From Hymenobacter roseosalivarius DSM 11622 (GTDB lineage Bacteria; Bacteroidota; Bacteroidia; Cytophagales; Hymenobacteraceae), in NCBI RefSeq assembly GCF_900176135.1, contig NZ_FWWW01000091.1, positions 62,001-126,000 on the forward strand: a stretch of 64,000 nt of DNA, read 5' to 3'. Positions 7,962 to 15,875 of the stretch are shown here, piece by piece; positions within the stretch are counted from its first letter, which is position 1, and each line of letters begins with the position of its first letter. The notes below the pieces were generated by a model. That model was given only the letters and a program-made list of their open reading frames with translations. It made no database searches and was not told the DNA's origin. The position numbers and the translations under genes are program-made.

Positions 7962-9629
7962 TTAGAAACCCAACCCAACGGTAAAGCCAGTTATGATAAA
8001 CCCACCGCCGGTGCCAGGAAATTGATTGGTAAGGGAATTGAACAGGAAATTGTTGTAAGGCCTGACTATGCCCGTCGTCAGGTCGATATTGTATACCTTA
8101 TTTCCGACTCCACTCTCCCGAAGATACGCATAACCCATATTGCTGGTGCCGCCAATATCAAAGTGCTGTGCTACTCCTTCAATCCCTGAGTCGCCAATTT
8201 CAACGACTGTGCCCGCATTGGGTGGATTTTGTAGGTATAGTTTAACGAGGTCGCGGTTGGGGAAAGTTCGCACGAATGTCGTTCCTAGAACATACAAATT
8301 AGTCGTTGTCGCCCCCGCGAAATTGTTGCTATAAGCGGCTGCGCTCAGGCTGGGGGGGCCAGGATTAATGCGGCCGTCCACCGTGGCAACGGCGTCATTC
8401 GGGTTTATCCGCACATTCTCGCCTTGATTGCCAACAATTCGGATGCGGTCGGCAACGGGATTGAAATCAAAGCCAAAAACAAAATTTGTCAATACGACGT
8501 TCACCGTACCCACGAGGGCGGCCGCGCCCGATGCGGCATTGAGTGTATAGAGCCGACTATTCGCTATGGGGTCTACGATTGACGTTCGGGGGCGGGCTAA
8601 CATGTAGAGCTGTCCATTGGCGGGCCGAAAATCCAGGCCCAATACCTCTTGGTCGGCGGGCATTCCCGTGATGGCCCGGCGCACTAAGGCGGCAGGGTTG
8701 GTCGGATCAAAAATTACCAAAAATTGGGTGGGAACGTCGGGGTTGCCCAGGTTGCCCACGCTGTTAATTGCATAGGCCACGGGCTGGGTAGGAATGGCAA
8801 TACCGGAGTAGCCTAAGATCGCATCATATTGGCTGAGTAGCTGTGTGGCGCCCGTCTGCACATTCACCGTGAACAAACTTGTTTTTCCTCCTACCTCAAA
8901 CAGGCCCAAGGCCGTGCCTGTCTTGCCGTCAATATCGAAGCCGCCATCACCGCTGATGTCGAGCTTGAGGTCGCCCACGGCAACCAAGGTGCCGTTGTTA
9001 GGAGGATCCTGCCGGTAAAGCTTGTCGGTGGCCGGGTCCAGGTTGTAGAGCACCGTGGTCTCGGCACCAGCCACGTTGTTGGTGTAGGCGGCAGCCGTAA
9101 TGGTGGCACCCGCAGCTCCATTTATAGCGCCATCGGTCGCGGCCACGGTGCCGGTTTCCGGGTTCAGACGTAGATTCTGCCCCATAGAAGTCACCAGCCG
9201 AATCCGATCCACCGTCGGGTTGAAGTCGAAGCCCACCAGGTTGCCGGAAACAGCCGGCGTAAAGGCGCCCGCGCCAATAGCGTGCGCCACGCCCGTATTC
9301 TGATTAATGACGTAGAGTCGGCTGGCGCTGCTCACCCCGTAGAGCTGACCCGTGGCCGGGCGAAAGTCAATGGCTAAGATGCGTTCCCCACTCTGCAAGC
9401 CGGTGATAGTCACCGAGGCCGTACGCGTGGCCGGGTCCTTGGTGGAGTAGGCATCCAGCTTATTTCCCCCAGACAAAGCATAAAAGGGAATGTCCAGGCC
9501 TAGATTGAAGGGAGCGGAGGGGTTGGGCTTGGTGGGGAAGTACTGCTCCAGCAGGTCTTCGCAGCTGGTCAAAGACGACAAAAGGAGCACAGCCGCGCCC
9601 CATTTGGTGAGGGAAGAGGGTTTTAGCAT
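7962..9629 (-). CDS. DUF4394 repeat lipoprotein (copy 1)
   Basis: A 555-residue lipoprotein (signal ending SLTSC) with two DUF4394 domains. Each repeats the pattern IDFRPATGQLYG / FDFNPTVDRIRLV / NLRLNPETGT / AAYTNN / FDIDGKTG..., which suggests a beta-propeller-like fold built from short NHL-like strands. The first domain is at about 40-290, the second about 300-550 (LDFRPANGQLYML, FDFNPVADRIRIV). No function is established for DUF4394. A paralogue lies at 13927-15549; the two share a 55-bp identical stretch in the signal-peptide region. Single-gene transcript, with its terminator at 7899-7932. Confidence 0.85.
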   Translation of the reverse strand: MLKPSSLTKWGAAVLLLSSLTSCEDLLEQYFPTKPNPSAPFNLGLDIPFYALSGGNKLDAYSTKDPATRTASVTITGLQSGERILAIDFRPATGQLYGVSSASRLYVINQNTGVAHAIGAGAFTPAVSGNLVGFDFNPTVDRIRLVTSMGQNLRLNPETGTVAATDGAINGAAGATITAAAYTNNVAGAETTVLYNLDPATDKLYRQDPPNNGTLVAVGDLKLDISGDGGFDIDGKTGTALGLFEVGGKTSLFTVNVQTGATQLLSQYDAILGYSGIAIPTQPVAYAINSVGNLGNPDVPTQFLVIFDPTNPAALVRRAITGMPADQEVLGLDFRPANGQLYMLARPRTSIVDPIANSRLYTLNAASGAAALVGTVNVVLTNFVFGFDFNPVADRIRIVGNQGENVRINPNDAVATVDGRINPGPPSLSAAAYSNNFAGATTTNLYVLGTTFVRTFPNRDLVKLYLQNPPNAGTVVEIGDSGIEGVAQHFDIGGTSNMGYAYLRESGVGNKVYNIDLTTGIVRPYNNFLFNSLTNQFPGTGGGFIITGFTVGLGF

Positions 9630-9981
9630 AGAAGCAAGATGATAGGATAGAAGAAAGAATTAATTGAACTAAGATGGTTAAGTTACGCAATACTCTTCGG
9701 TTTTGATACCGGTATTCTTATAATTTTTCACTCAACAGAATGCTTGAGGTTTAAACGCTGAAGGAGCCCATACTTAGCATGAATTCAGCCAGCCTCCTCG
9801 TTTAAACTACAAATCGCTTAGGTAGCTATGCGGCTAAATGCACCAAACGATAGCTGGTATTAGGAGAGTGATGCAGAAATGAAAAAAAGCCCCCCGTGTG
9901 CCGGGTAGCTAGTATTTAACGGCCCGCTGGTCTCCCGTCGGCATGGCTCACTAAGTTGATTGTGCTGCTTCGCGGCAGCCG

Positions 9982-10101
9982 CTACTGCACTACCGCTGGC
10001 GGTTGAACTTTGACTACCCGTTGCCCCCGGTACAGCAGCCATCCCAGTAGTTGTCCTGACAGTGGTACCAAGATAGCCGGGGCTATAATTAGTCCTGGCA
10101 T
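9982..10101 (-). CDS. Possible small membrane protein, or remnant lacking its start
   Basis: From ATG at 10101 this gives 39 residues with one hydrophobic segment (MPGLIIAPAILVPLSGQL). The same frame stays open upstream to 10198, next to the stop of the universal stress gene, and there encodes a second hydrophobic stretch (IIDLLLICLVAAHLLP) and a WV.NLWTDP loop, but has no ATG, GTG or TTG start. This looks like a two-helix membrane protein that has lost its beginning, or one with an unusual start codon. The rest of 9630-10198 shows no gene. Confidence 0.3.
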   Translation of the reverse strand: MPGLIIAPAILVPLSGQLLGWLLYRGQRVVKVQPPAVVQ

Positions 10102-10198
10102 GGGGTCCGTCCAAAGATTGGATACCCAGTAGGTTACGGGAGCAGGGGCAGGTAGTAGGTGAGCAGCAACGAGGCAGATGAGCAGTAAATCGATGATT

Positions 10199-11071
10199 TC
10201 AGGTTAGGCGTGCCATCCAGCTCGGAAAATCGGGGCCGTGCGCGGGGAGCAGTAGTACTGGTATCTGGCTCTGCTGCAGCACCTGGGCCGTCACGCTGCG
10301 GTGAAACAGCTGCCCCAGAAAGCTATGTGGCCGAACGACGAGCACCAGCAAATCGGCCTGAATATCCTTCACGGCCTGCAGTATGCCATCGACGGGCGGC
10401 GTGCTTACTTCCTCGTAGAGCTCCAGGGCCGTAGCAGGCGGAAGCAGCTGGCTTATGCGCACATTCGCCAGGGCTCGCTGGCCCGGAAATGCCTGCTTCT
10501 CATGCGAAGTTTCGGCGTGAATCACGGTATACGTGGCTTGCCAGGAAGCAAACAGCGGCGCCAGGGCCTGGCTGGCAGCGTTAAGCACAAACGAATTAGC
10601 ATCGACTGCCAGAGCTATGCGGCGCGGAGCGTGGGGCACGGGGGCGGCTTCCGGCACTACCAGCAAAGGCCAGTGCGTGTCGCGCAGCACGGGCAGCGCC
10701 TGATTATGCCACAGCTGGTCCAGCAGGCTATTATCGGTGCTCATGCCCGTCACCAGTAGGAGCGGGTGGTAGCGGTCCACGGCCTCCGCTATCATCTCTA
10801 CTTCCGCCTGGGTAGAGGCCATAACCTGCGTTGAAGCCGGTAGCTGCCGTGTCAGATGTTGCAGAGCAGCGGCCATTTCTGCCTGACTGCGGTAGGTATT
10901 CGTTGCGGTCATAGTCACCAGCTCGGGGGCCGAAGCCACCTCGCGGTAGTGATGCAGCAGAATAAGGCGTGCCTGCAGCGGCTCACCCAGCACGGCGGCA
11001 TACTGCGCCGCCTGTTCCGACGTAGCCGTTGGGGTAGCCAATACAACGATAGATGGGCTCATAACAGGCAT
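10199..11071 (-). CDS. Universal stress protein, tandem UspA domains
   Basis: A 290-residue cytoplasmic protein of two UspA-type domains. Domain 1 (about 6-140) begins SIVVLATPTATSEQAAQYA and ends PLLVVPEA; domain 2 (about 150-285) contains ADLLVLVVRPHSFLGQLFHRSVTAQVL and ends IPVLLLPAHGPD. The G-2x-G-9x-G(S/T) ATP loop is degenerate in both, so ATP binding is uncertain. Starts at codon 1 or 4 are both possible. Upstream on the same strand lie a truncated relative of domain 2 and a broken DUF2892 gene, so this is the surviving member of a stress gene cluster. Confidence 0.88.
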   Translation of the reverse strand: MPVMSPSIVVLATPTATSEQAAQYAAVLGEPLQARLILLHHYREVASAPELVTMTATNTYRSQAEMAAALQHLTRQLPASTQVMASTQAEVEMIAEAVDRYHPLLLVTGMSTDNSLLDQLWHNQALPVLRDTHWPLLVVPEAAPVPHAPRRIALAVDANSFVLNAASQALAPLFASWQATYTVIHAETSHEKQAFPGQRALANVRISQLLPPATALELYEEVSTPPVDGILQAVKDIQADLLVLVVRPHSFLGQLFHRSVTAQVLQQSQIPVLLLPAHGPDFPSWMARLT

Positions 11072-11122
11072 ATAGCTACAATAAGGAGGAGTAGAAACCA
11101 GGAGCGCAGCTTATAATTCGCT

Positions 11123-11388
11123 TTAGTATTCGGCGGGCAAAAGCAGCAGCGGAATCGGGCTTTCCTGGATAATCTGCGCCGTGATGCTCCAGTGAAACAT
11201 AGTGCCTGCCAGACTGTGGCGCCGCGCTACTACCCCCAGCATGTCGGCTTCGTGCCGGGCGGGCACCTCTAAAATGCCCCCACCATGGACGGATAATATC
11301 CCTTAAGTACACGGGTTTTGGGCTGGGAAAGTATCAGGCTAGTATCCTGAATGGTGCGCCGGATGACCGCGGGCAAAGTCAGCTCCGC
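11123..11388 (-). pseudogene. Truncated, frameshifted universal stress protein
   Basis: Only the C-terminal part of a UspA domain remains. One frame reads IAELTLPAVIRRTIQDTS...YYPSMVG, then the frame is lost at a G5 tract (C5 on the + strand, 11277-11281), and the next frame continues GILEVPARHEADMLGVVARR, then TMFHWSITAQIIQE and IPLLLLPAEY, stop. This aligns with VDGILQAVKDIQADLLVLVV and RSVTAQVLQQSQIPVLLLPA of the intact neighbour. Adding one G would restore the frame. The N-terminal half is missing, and the fragment begins at the 3' end of the DUF2892 remnant, so it would be dead even without the frameshift. Confidence 0.75.
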
Positions 11389-11604
11389 GATTGGTGATGC
11401 GTGGCAATGCCGAGCAGGGCATAAAAAGGGCAATAGCCGGCAATGCCCGTCAGCAGAAGCGCGAGCGGAATGAGCAGCCAGACCAGAAGCACGGGCGTGC
11501 TGAAGCCCTGGCGCACTGAAGCCCTGGCGCACCAGAAAGCCAGTGAGAAAGGTTGCCAGGAGAATGCGAATCACCCGGTCGTAAGAACTTAAATTCTGAC
11601 GCAT
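11389..11604 (-). pseudogene. DUF2892 (YgaP-like) inner-membrane protein, frameshifted
   Basis: Begins normally (MRQNLSSYDRVIRILLATF, typical of DUF2892) but is broken by an exact 16-bp tandem duplication at 11500-11531. Removing one copy restores VRQGFSTPVLLVWLLIPLAL, then LLTGIAGYCPFYALLGIATH and a stop at 11389. GYCPFYALLGI is the family hallmark. The intact product would be about 70 residues with two membrane helices; relatives often occur beside rhodanese or stress genes. As it stands the frame changes after codon 30, so the protein is lost unless slippage corrects it. Confidence 0.8.
11500..11531. repeat. Exact 16-bp tandem duplication
   Basis: Unit CTGAAGCCCTGGCGCA at 11500-11515 and again at 11516-11531. 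Sixteen is not a multiple of three, so it shifts the frame of the DUF2892 gene on the other strand. Confidence 0.95.
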
Positions 11605-12383
11605 GATTGATAAGCCGTTAAGTGAAAAAAGGAAGCGACAGCAGGGGCTTGCTTACTGACCAAAAAAGCCTCGAAAGCAGCTGGCAAGGCTTGAGGAAAT
11701 ACAAGCAGCCAGGGTGGCCAGCTTCTCCCGGTTTACTTCTCCAACTGGCCTTAGGGAAGCAACTGAGCAGGCAACCCACCTATCAGAAAGCCTTCTGAGT
11801 AACGATGGGCTTCAACCTTATTTGTTAGCGACTTTGATCAGCCGCGCCGAAGGATTTTATAAGTAGAAGCTGTTTAGGAGGTCGTCGGCATCAGTTAGCA
11901 CGTCATGCAGAGCGGAGCGAAGCATCTCGCCCGCTGCCGTAGGGTTATCATTGCAACGAAGCGGGCGAGATGCTTCCTTCGTCTGCATGACGGTCAGGTG
12001 TACTTCCTAAACAGCTTCGTAGTAAGTGACAGAGTATGTAGTAAATATCGTCATAATTTAATGACATTAATAGGATGACTGTCAATCGAATAAATGATTT
12101 ATGTCAGGCGCCTCTGGCATAACAAACACTGACTGTAAACCCACTGCTTTGGCTTGTTCCGCATCGCCTGGCCTGCGTTCCTGCTTGGCCGCTGGTGCAC
12201 CTCTAAATGATTAAATGGCAGGTAGTAGTGATTGGCAGATTCTGGCTGATTTGGGCGTCGCCAGACGGTGAAAAAACGAATAGTAGGGCAGGCACTGGTT
12301 ATTTATGCCCAAACGTCCGTAGGGCTTATTTATACTTTGTATCACGTTCTACTTTACCATTCCATTTTCACAACCAGTACACT
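11605..12383. other. Gene-free stretch around the MITE-like element
   Basis: Apart from the element at 11866-12018 I see no gene or RNA here. The open frame that runs from 12207 into the oxidoreductase has no signal peptide at its start, and is taken as leader. A weak -7-like TATACTTTG lies at about 12334-12342, some 45 bp before the chosen start codon. Confidence 0.4.
11866..12018. mobile_element. MITE-like inverted-repeat element (GTCATGC family)
   Basis: A 153-bp palindromic element. Outer arms GAAGCTGTTTAGGAG / CTTCCTAAACAGCTTC; inner arms at 11901-11935 and 11959-11992 contain CGTCATGCAGAG...GAAGCATCTCGCCCGC and its near complement. The same CGTCATGCAGAGC...GAAGCATCTCG core occurs at 61151-61359. 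No coding capacity. Confidence 0.7.
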
Positions 12384-13811
12384 ATGTTACTTACTAACAG
12401 CTTACTAAACACGGTGCTGCGTCAAGCCAGCCAGGAAGTATCCCGCAAAGTATTTCTGACCCTGGCCGGGCGGGGCCTGGCCGCCAGCACCTTCGCCAGC
12501 TGCCAGGATAAGTCGGGCGAGGCGACGAAAGCGACTACGCCTATTACCGGTACACCGGCCTCAGAGGTCACCGCTTCCACCGTGTATACGGCCTCCGGTG
12601 GGCAGCAAGTGCCCTCATCGGAAGCAGTGTCGCCGGCGGCGAAAGTGCCGACAGCCGTAGATAAGCCCATTGAGCTGGAAGCCTGGAAGTCGGATGTAGA
12701 CCCCAAATCGGGACCCACGCCGACGCCTTTGCCCCCCGACCAGCGGGTGGGCTATGCGCTGGTGGGTCTGGGTCACCTTACGCTGGAAGAGCTGCTGCCC
12801 GCTTTTGGCGAGTGCAAAAAATCCAGACCCGTGGCTCTGGTCAGCGGCTCGCCCGAGAAGCTAAAGAAGGTGGCCCAGCAATACGGCATTAAGCCGGAAA
12901 GCTGCTACAGCTACGAGGAGTATGATAAGCTCAAAGACAACCCCGAGGTGGAGGTAATCTACATCGTGCTGCCCAACTCCATGCACGCCGAGTACACCAT
13001 TCGGGGCGCGCAGGCGGGCAAGCACATTCTCTGCGAAAAGCCCATGGCCAACTCCGCCGCCGAGTGCGAGGCCATGATTGCGGCCTGCAAAAAAGCCAAC
13101 CGCAAGCTGATGATAGCCTACCGCATTCAATATGAGCCCTACAACCGTCTGGTGCGCGATATGGTGCGGGAAAACAAGTGGGGCAAGACCAAGTACATTC
13201 AGGCCCAGAATAGTCAAAGCTCCGCCAACCCCGACCATTGGCGCCACAAGAAAGCCCTGGCCGGCGGCGGTGCCCTGCCCGATATTGGCTTGTACTGCCT
13301 GAACACCTCCCGCTTCCTGCTCGGTACCGAGCCAACCGAAGTTTTCGCTTACTCTTACAGCACGCCCGGCAACCCGTTGTTTAAGGAAGTGGAAGAGGCA
13401 ATGTCGTGGCAGATGCGCTTTCCGGGGGGCATTTTGGTGGACTGCATCACCCACTACAACACCCACGACTCGCGCTTCTATCGCGTGAACAGTGAGCGGG
13501 GCTGGATGCACCTCAACAATGCCTACGCCTACACCGGCCAGCAGCTGCAAACCTCCCACGCGGAAGGCCCTGCTAAGATGCAGAACCATATTACCATCAG
13601 CCCCAAAAATCAGTTTGCGGCCGAAATGGACCACTTTTCCACCTGCGTGCTGGAAGACAAACAGCCCCACACGCCCGGCGAGGAAGGCTTGCAGGACCAG
13701 CGCATTATGGAGGCCATCTACCAGTCGGCCCGCGAAGGCCGGCCGGTAAAATTGCCCCCCGTGTCAGGTACGGATGTGTTTCGGGGACCGGAGCCGAAGG
13801 AAAATGCCTGA
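12384..13811 (+). CDS. Exported Gfo/Idh/MocA-family oxidoreductase
   Basis: A 475-residue NAD(P)-dependent sugar or polyol oxidoreductase of the glucose-fructose oxidoreductase type. The start at 12384 gives an export signal with a Tat-like SRKVFLTLAG motif (near residue 22) ending in FASC, so it is probably a Tat-exported protein, perhaps a lipoprotein. A Pro/Ala/Thr-rich linker follows. The Rossmann domain begins GYALVGLGHLTLEELLPAF; ILCEKPMA is the catalytic-Lys EKP motif; the C-terminal sheet domain has GGGALPDIGLYCLN, the usual D/H-bearing helix. Zymomonas GFOR is the well-known periplasmic relative. Stands alone with its own terminator. Confidence 0.88.
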   Translation: MLLTNSLLNTVLRQASQEVSRKVFLTLAGRGLAASTFASCQDKSGEATKATTPITGTPASEVTASTVYTASGGQQVPSSEAVSPAAKVPTAVDKPIELEAWKSDVDPKSGPTPTPLPPDQRVGYALVGLGHLTLEELLPAFGECKKSRPVALVSGSPEKLKKVAQQYGIKPESCYSYEEYDKLKDNPEVEVIYIVLPNSMHAEYTIRGAQAGKHILCEKPMANSAAECEAMIAACKKANRKLMIAYRIQYEPYNRLVRDMVRENKWGKTKYIQAQNSQSSANPDHWRHKKALAGGGALPDIGLYCLNTSRFLLGTEPTEVFAYSYSTPGNPLFKEVEEAMSWQMRFPGGILVDCITHYNTHDSRFYRVNSERGWMHLNNAYAYTGQQLQTSHAEGPAKMQNHITISPKNQFAAEMDHFSTCVLEDKQPHTPGEEGLQDQRIMEAIYQSAREGRPVKLPPVSGTDVFRGPEPKENA

Positions 13812-13861
13812 GCCCGTCGTTCGGTACGGAGTGTTGAAGATTTTATAACCAGCATAGTTGA

Positions 13862-13904
13862 ACAACAAAACAGCCCCAGCTCATGAGCCGGGGCTGTTTT
13901 GTTG
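13862..13904. terminator. Bidirectional terminator
   Basis: Long stem CAACAAAACAGCCCC / GGGGCTGTTTTGTTG with a 10-nt GCTCATGAGC-type loop between convergent oxidoreductase and DUF4394 genes. Confidence 0.85.
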
Positions 13905-13926
13905 ACGAAGTTTAATAGGATGAATG

Positions 13927-15549
13927 TTAAAAGCCTAACCCAATAGCTAGTCCACGAAACGCTGACCCTGGCAGATCGCGGATAAGAGTGGCTGCCCCGG
14001 TAGTCAAATTGATTCTATACAGCTTGGGACTTGCGGGGCCGGGGACCCGAGGAATCAGCAACGCGTAGCCCGTACTGCTGGTGCCGCCAATATCGAAAGC
14101 CTCAGATGTTACCTCCTGGCCAAGGTTAAAGTTTCCTACAGCCGTCAACCTGCCGGCGCTGGGTGGATTCACCTCGAATAGAGTAATCTCACCTAGCGCG
14201 TATAGTCTCGTCGTGGGAGCGCCCGCAAAATTATTGTCATACGCGATAGCAGTTCCCGTCCCTAGGCCAAAGTCAATTCGGGTTTCCACCGTAGTTGTAC
14301 TGGCGTCAGCACTCACCCACAAATTTTCCTGGGAACCAGTAATAATGCGCATACGGTCGGTAACGGGGTCGAAGTCAAACCCGCTGCGCTCCCCGCTCAA
14401 CCGATTGGATGGGACGCTCACGCGGCCTACGAGCGTGGCGACGCCAGTAGCGGTGTTGATAGTATAGATCTGATGACTAGGAATGACTTGGCCATCTGAG
14501 CCTACCCCGACATTCCCGTTTCTAACCAGCGCGTAGAGCTGGCCATTGGCGGGCCGGAAATCGAGGCCCACAATCTGCTCCCCCGGACGAGTAAATCCTC
14601 TTACTCCTTTTTCAACTGGAGGGACGCTAGAGAGCGTCTCTGGATTAAAAATGAAGATGATGTTACTACCACTGGCGGCATAAGCCACCGGTTGAGTTGG
14701 AATGGCAATCCCCGAATAGGCGGCACTGGCACTATACTGAGCTAAAGGCCGGGCCGCGCCGGTGGTCAAGTCGACGGTGAAAAGAGTGGGGTTGCCATTG
14801 ACCGTATACAGGCCCAGTGCCGTGCCGGTCCGGGCATCGATATCAAAGCCCCCATTCCCGCTCACCGGCAAATTCAAGTTGCCCACGGGTACGACGGTGC
14901 CGTCATTGGGCGGATTGACTAAGTAGAGCTGCTGGTTCTGCGTATTGATGGCATACAAGGCCGTCGTCGAAGCCCCGGCCGTATTATTAGTGTACGCGAC
15001 ACCGGTTAAAGTCGCGCCCACCGCTCCATTGATACCGCCATCGGTATTGGCCACCGTCCCCGTCTCGGGGTTGAGGCGCAGGTTCTGGCCCGTCGAGGTT
15101 ACCAGGCGAATCAGATCCACGGTGGGGTTGAAATCAAAGCCCACCAGATTGCCCCCCAGGGCTGGGGTGAAGGCGCTGGTGCCTAGGGCGCGCGCTGCGC
15201 CCGTGTTCTGATTAATAATGTACAGTCGGCTGGCACTGCTGATCCCGTAGAGCTGGCCGGTGGCAGGACGGAAATCAATGGCTAAGAGCGTCTCGCCACT
15301 GCCTAAGCCAGTGATGCCGACAGAAGCCGAGCGTGTGCCGGGGTTAGCCGTGGAGTAAGCATCCAGCCGGGTCCCGCCCGATAGGGCATAGAAGGCGATG
15401 TCCTGACCTAAGGGTGGAAAGGTGGGGATGGTAGGGGGGGTTGGGGTGGGCTTGGGGAAATACTGCTCCAGGATGTCCTCGCAGCTGGTCAAAGACGACA
15501 AAAGGAGCACAGCCGCGCCCCATTTGGTGAGGGATAAGGGTATTTTCAT
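13927..15549 (-). CDS. DUF4394 repeat lipoprotein (copy 2)
   Basis: A 540-residue paralogue of the protein at 7962-9629, with the same lipoprotein signal (LTKWGAAVLLLSSLTSC) and two DUF4394 domains showing FDFNPTVDLIRLV, NLRLNPETGT, GVAYTNN and FDIDARTGTALG in the first, LDFRPANGQLYALV and FDFDPVTDRMRII in the second. After the lipobox it has EDILEQYFPKP and a Pro/Thr-rich spacer. Copies differ clearly in the second domain, so the duplication is old, but the signal-peptide DNA is identical over 55 bp. Function unknown; surface-exposed scaffolding or binding is a guess. Confidence 0.85.
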   Translation of the reverse strand: MKIPLSLTKWGAAVLLLSSLTSCEDILEQYFPKPTPTPPTIPTFPPLGQDIAFYALSGGTRLDAYSTANPGTRSASVGITGLGSGETLLAIDFRPATGQLYGISSASRLYIINQNTGAARALGTSAFTPALGGNLVGFDFNPTVDLIRLVTSTGQNLRLNPETGTVANTDGGINGAVGATLTGVAYTNNTAGASTTALYAINTQNQQLYLVNPPNDGTVVPVGNLNLPVSGNGGFDIDARTGTALGLYTVNGNPTLFTVDLTTGAARPLAQYSASAAYSGIAIPTQPVAYAASGSNIIFIFNPETLSSVPPVEKGVRGFTRPGEQIVGLDFRPANGQLYALVRNGNVGVGSDGQVIPSHQIYTINTATGVATLVGRVSVPSNRLSGERSGFDFDPVTDRMRIITGSQENLWVSADASTTTVETRIDFGLGTGTAIAYDNNFAGAPTTRLYALGEITLFEVNPPSAGRLTAVGNFNLGQEVTSEAFDIGGTSSTGYALLIPRVPGPASPKLYRINLTTGAATLIRDLPGSAFRGLAIGLGF

Positions 15550-15807
15550 GCTTTTCAGGATAGAAGAATTAGATGAAAAGTTAGCACAATAATTTCCCTT
15601 ACGCTTAGTATAAACACATAGTTTGACCTATAGTAAGAATAAGGCAGAATAGAGCGGAAATGACTTGTAGTGAGCTGATGACCCAGACTTTACGCTTCGA
15701 GAAACTCAATCTAACGAGCTATGATTGAATGCTAGATTAAAGCGTACTGTAACCATCGGTCAAGGATAAAAACCGTACATGAGTTAGCAGTTACTCAAAA
15801 TGCAACG

Positions 15808-15853
15808 CGCACAAAAAAGCCTCCCAAGTACGCCTGGGGGGCTTTTTTGTGCG
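15808..15853. terminator. Terminator of the sigma-operon barrel gene
   Basis: Long stem CGCACAAAAAAGCCTCCC / TGGGGGGCTTTTTTGTGCG with G-T pairs, just 3' of the minus-strand barrel gene. The rest of 15550-15875, upstream of DUF4394 copy 2, shows nothing else recognisable. Confidence 0.85.
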
Positions 15854-15875
15854 TCAATTCTAATGAAAGCTAAAC

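Noticed and set aside
7962-15549. Composite transposon bounded by the DUF4394 genes
   Set aside because: Both copies lie in the same orientation and are full-length lipoprotein genes; no transposase or insertion-sequence ends are present.
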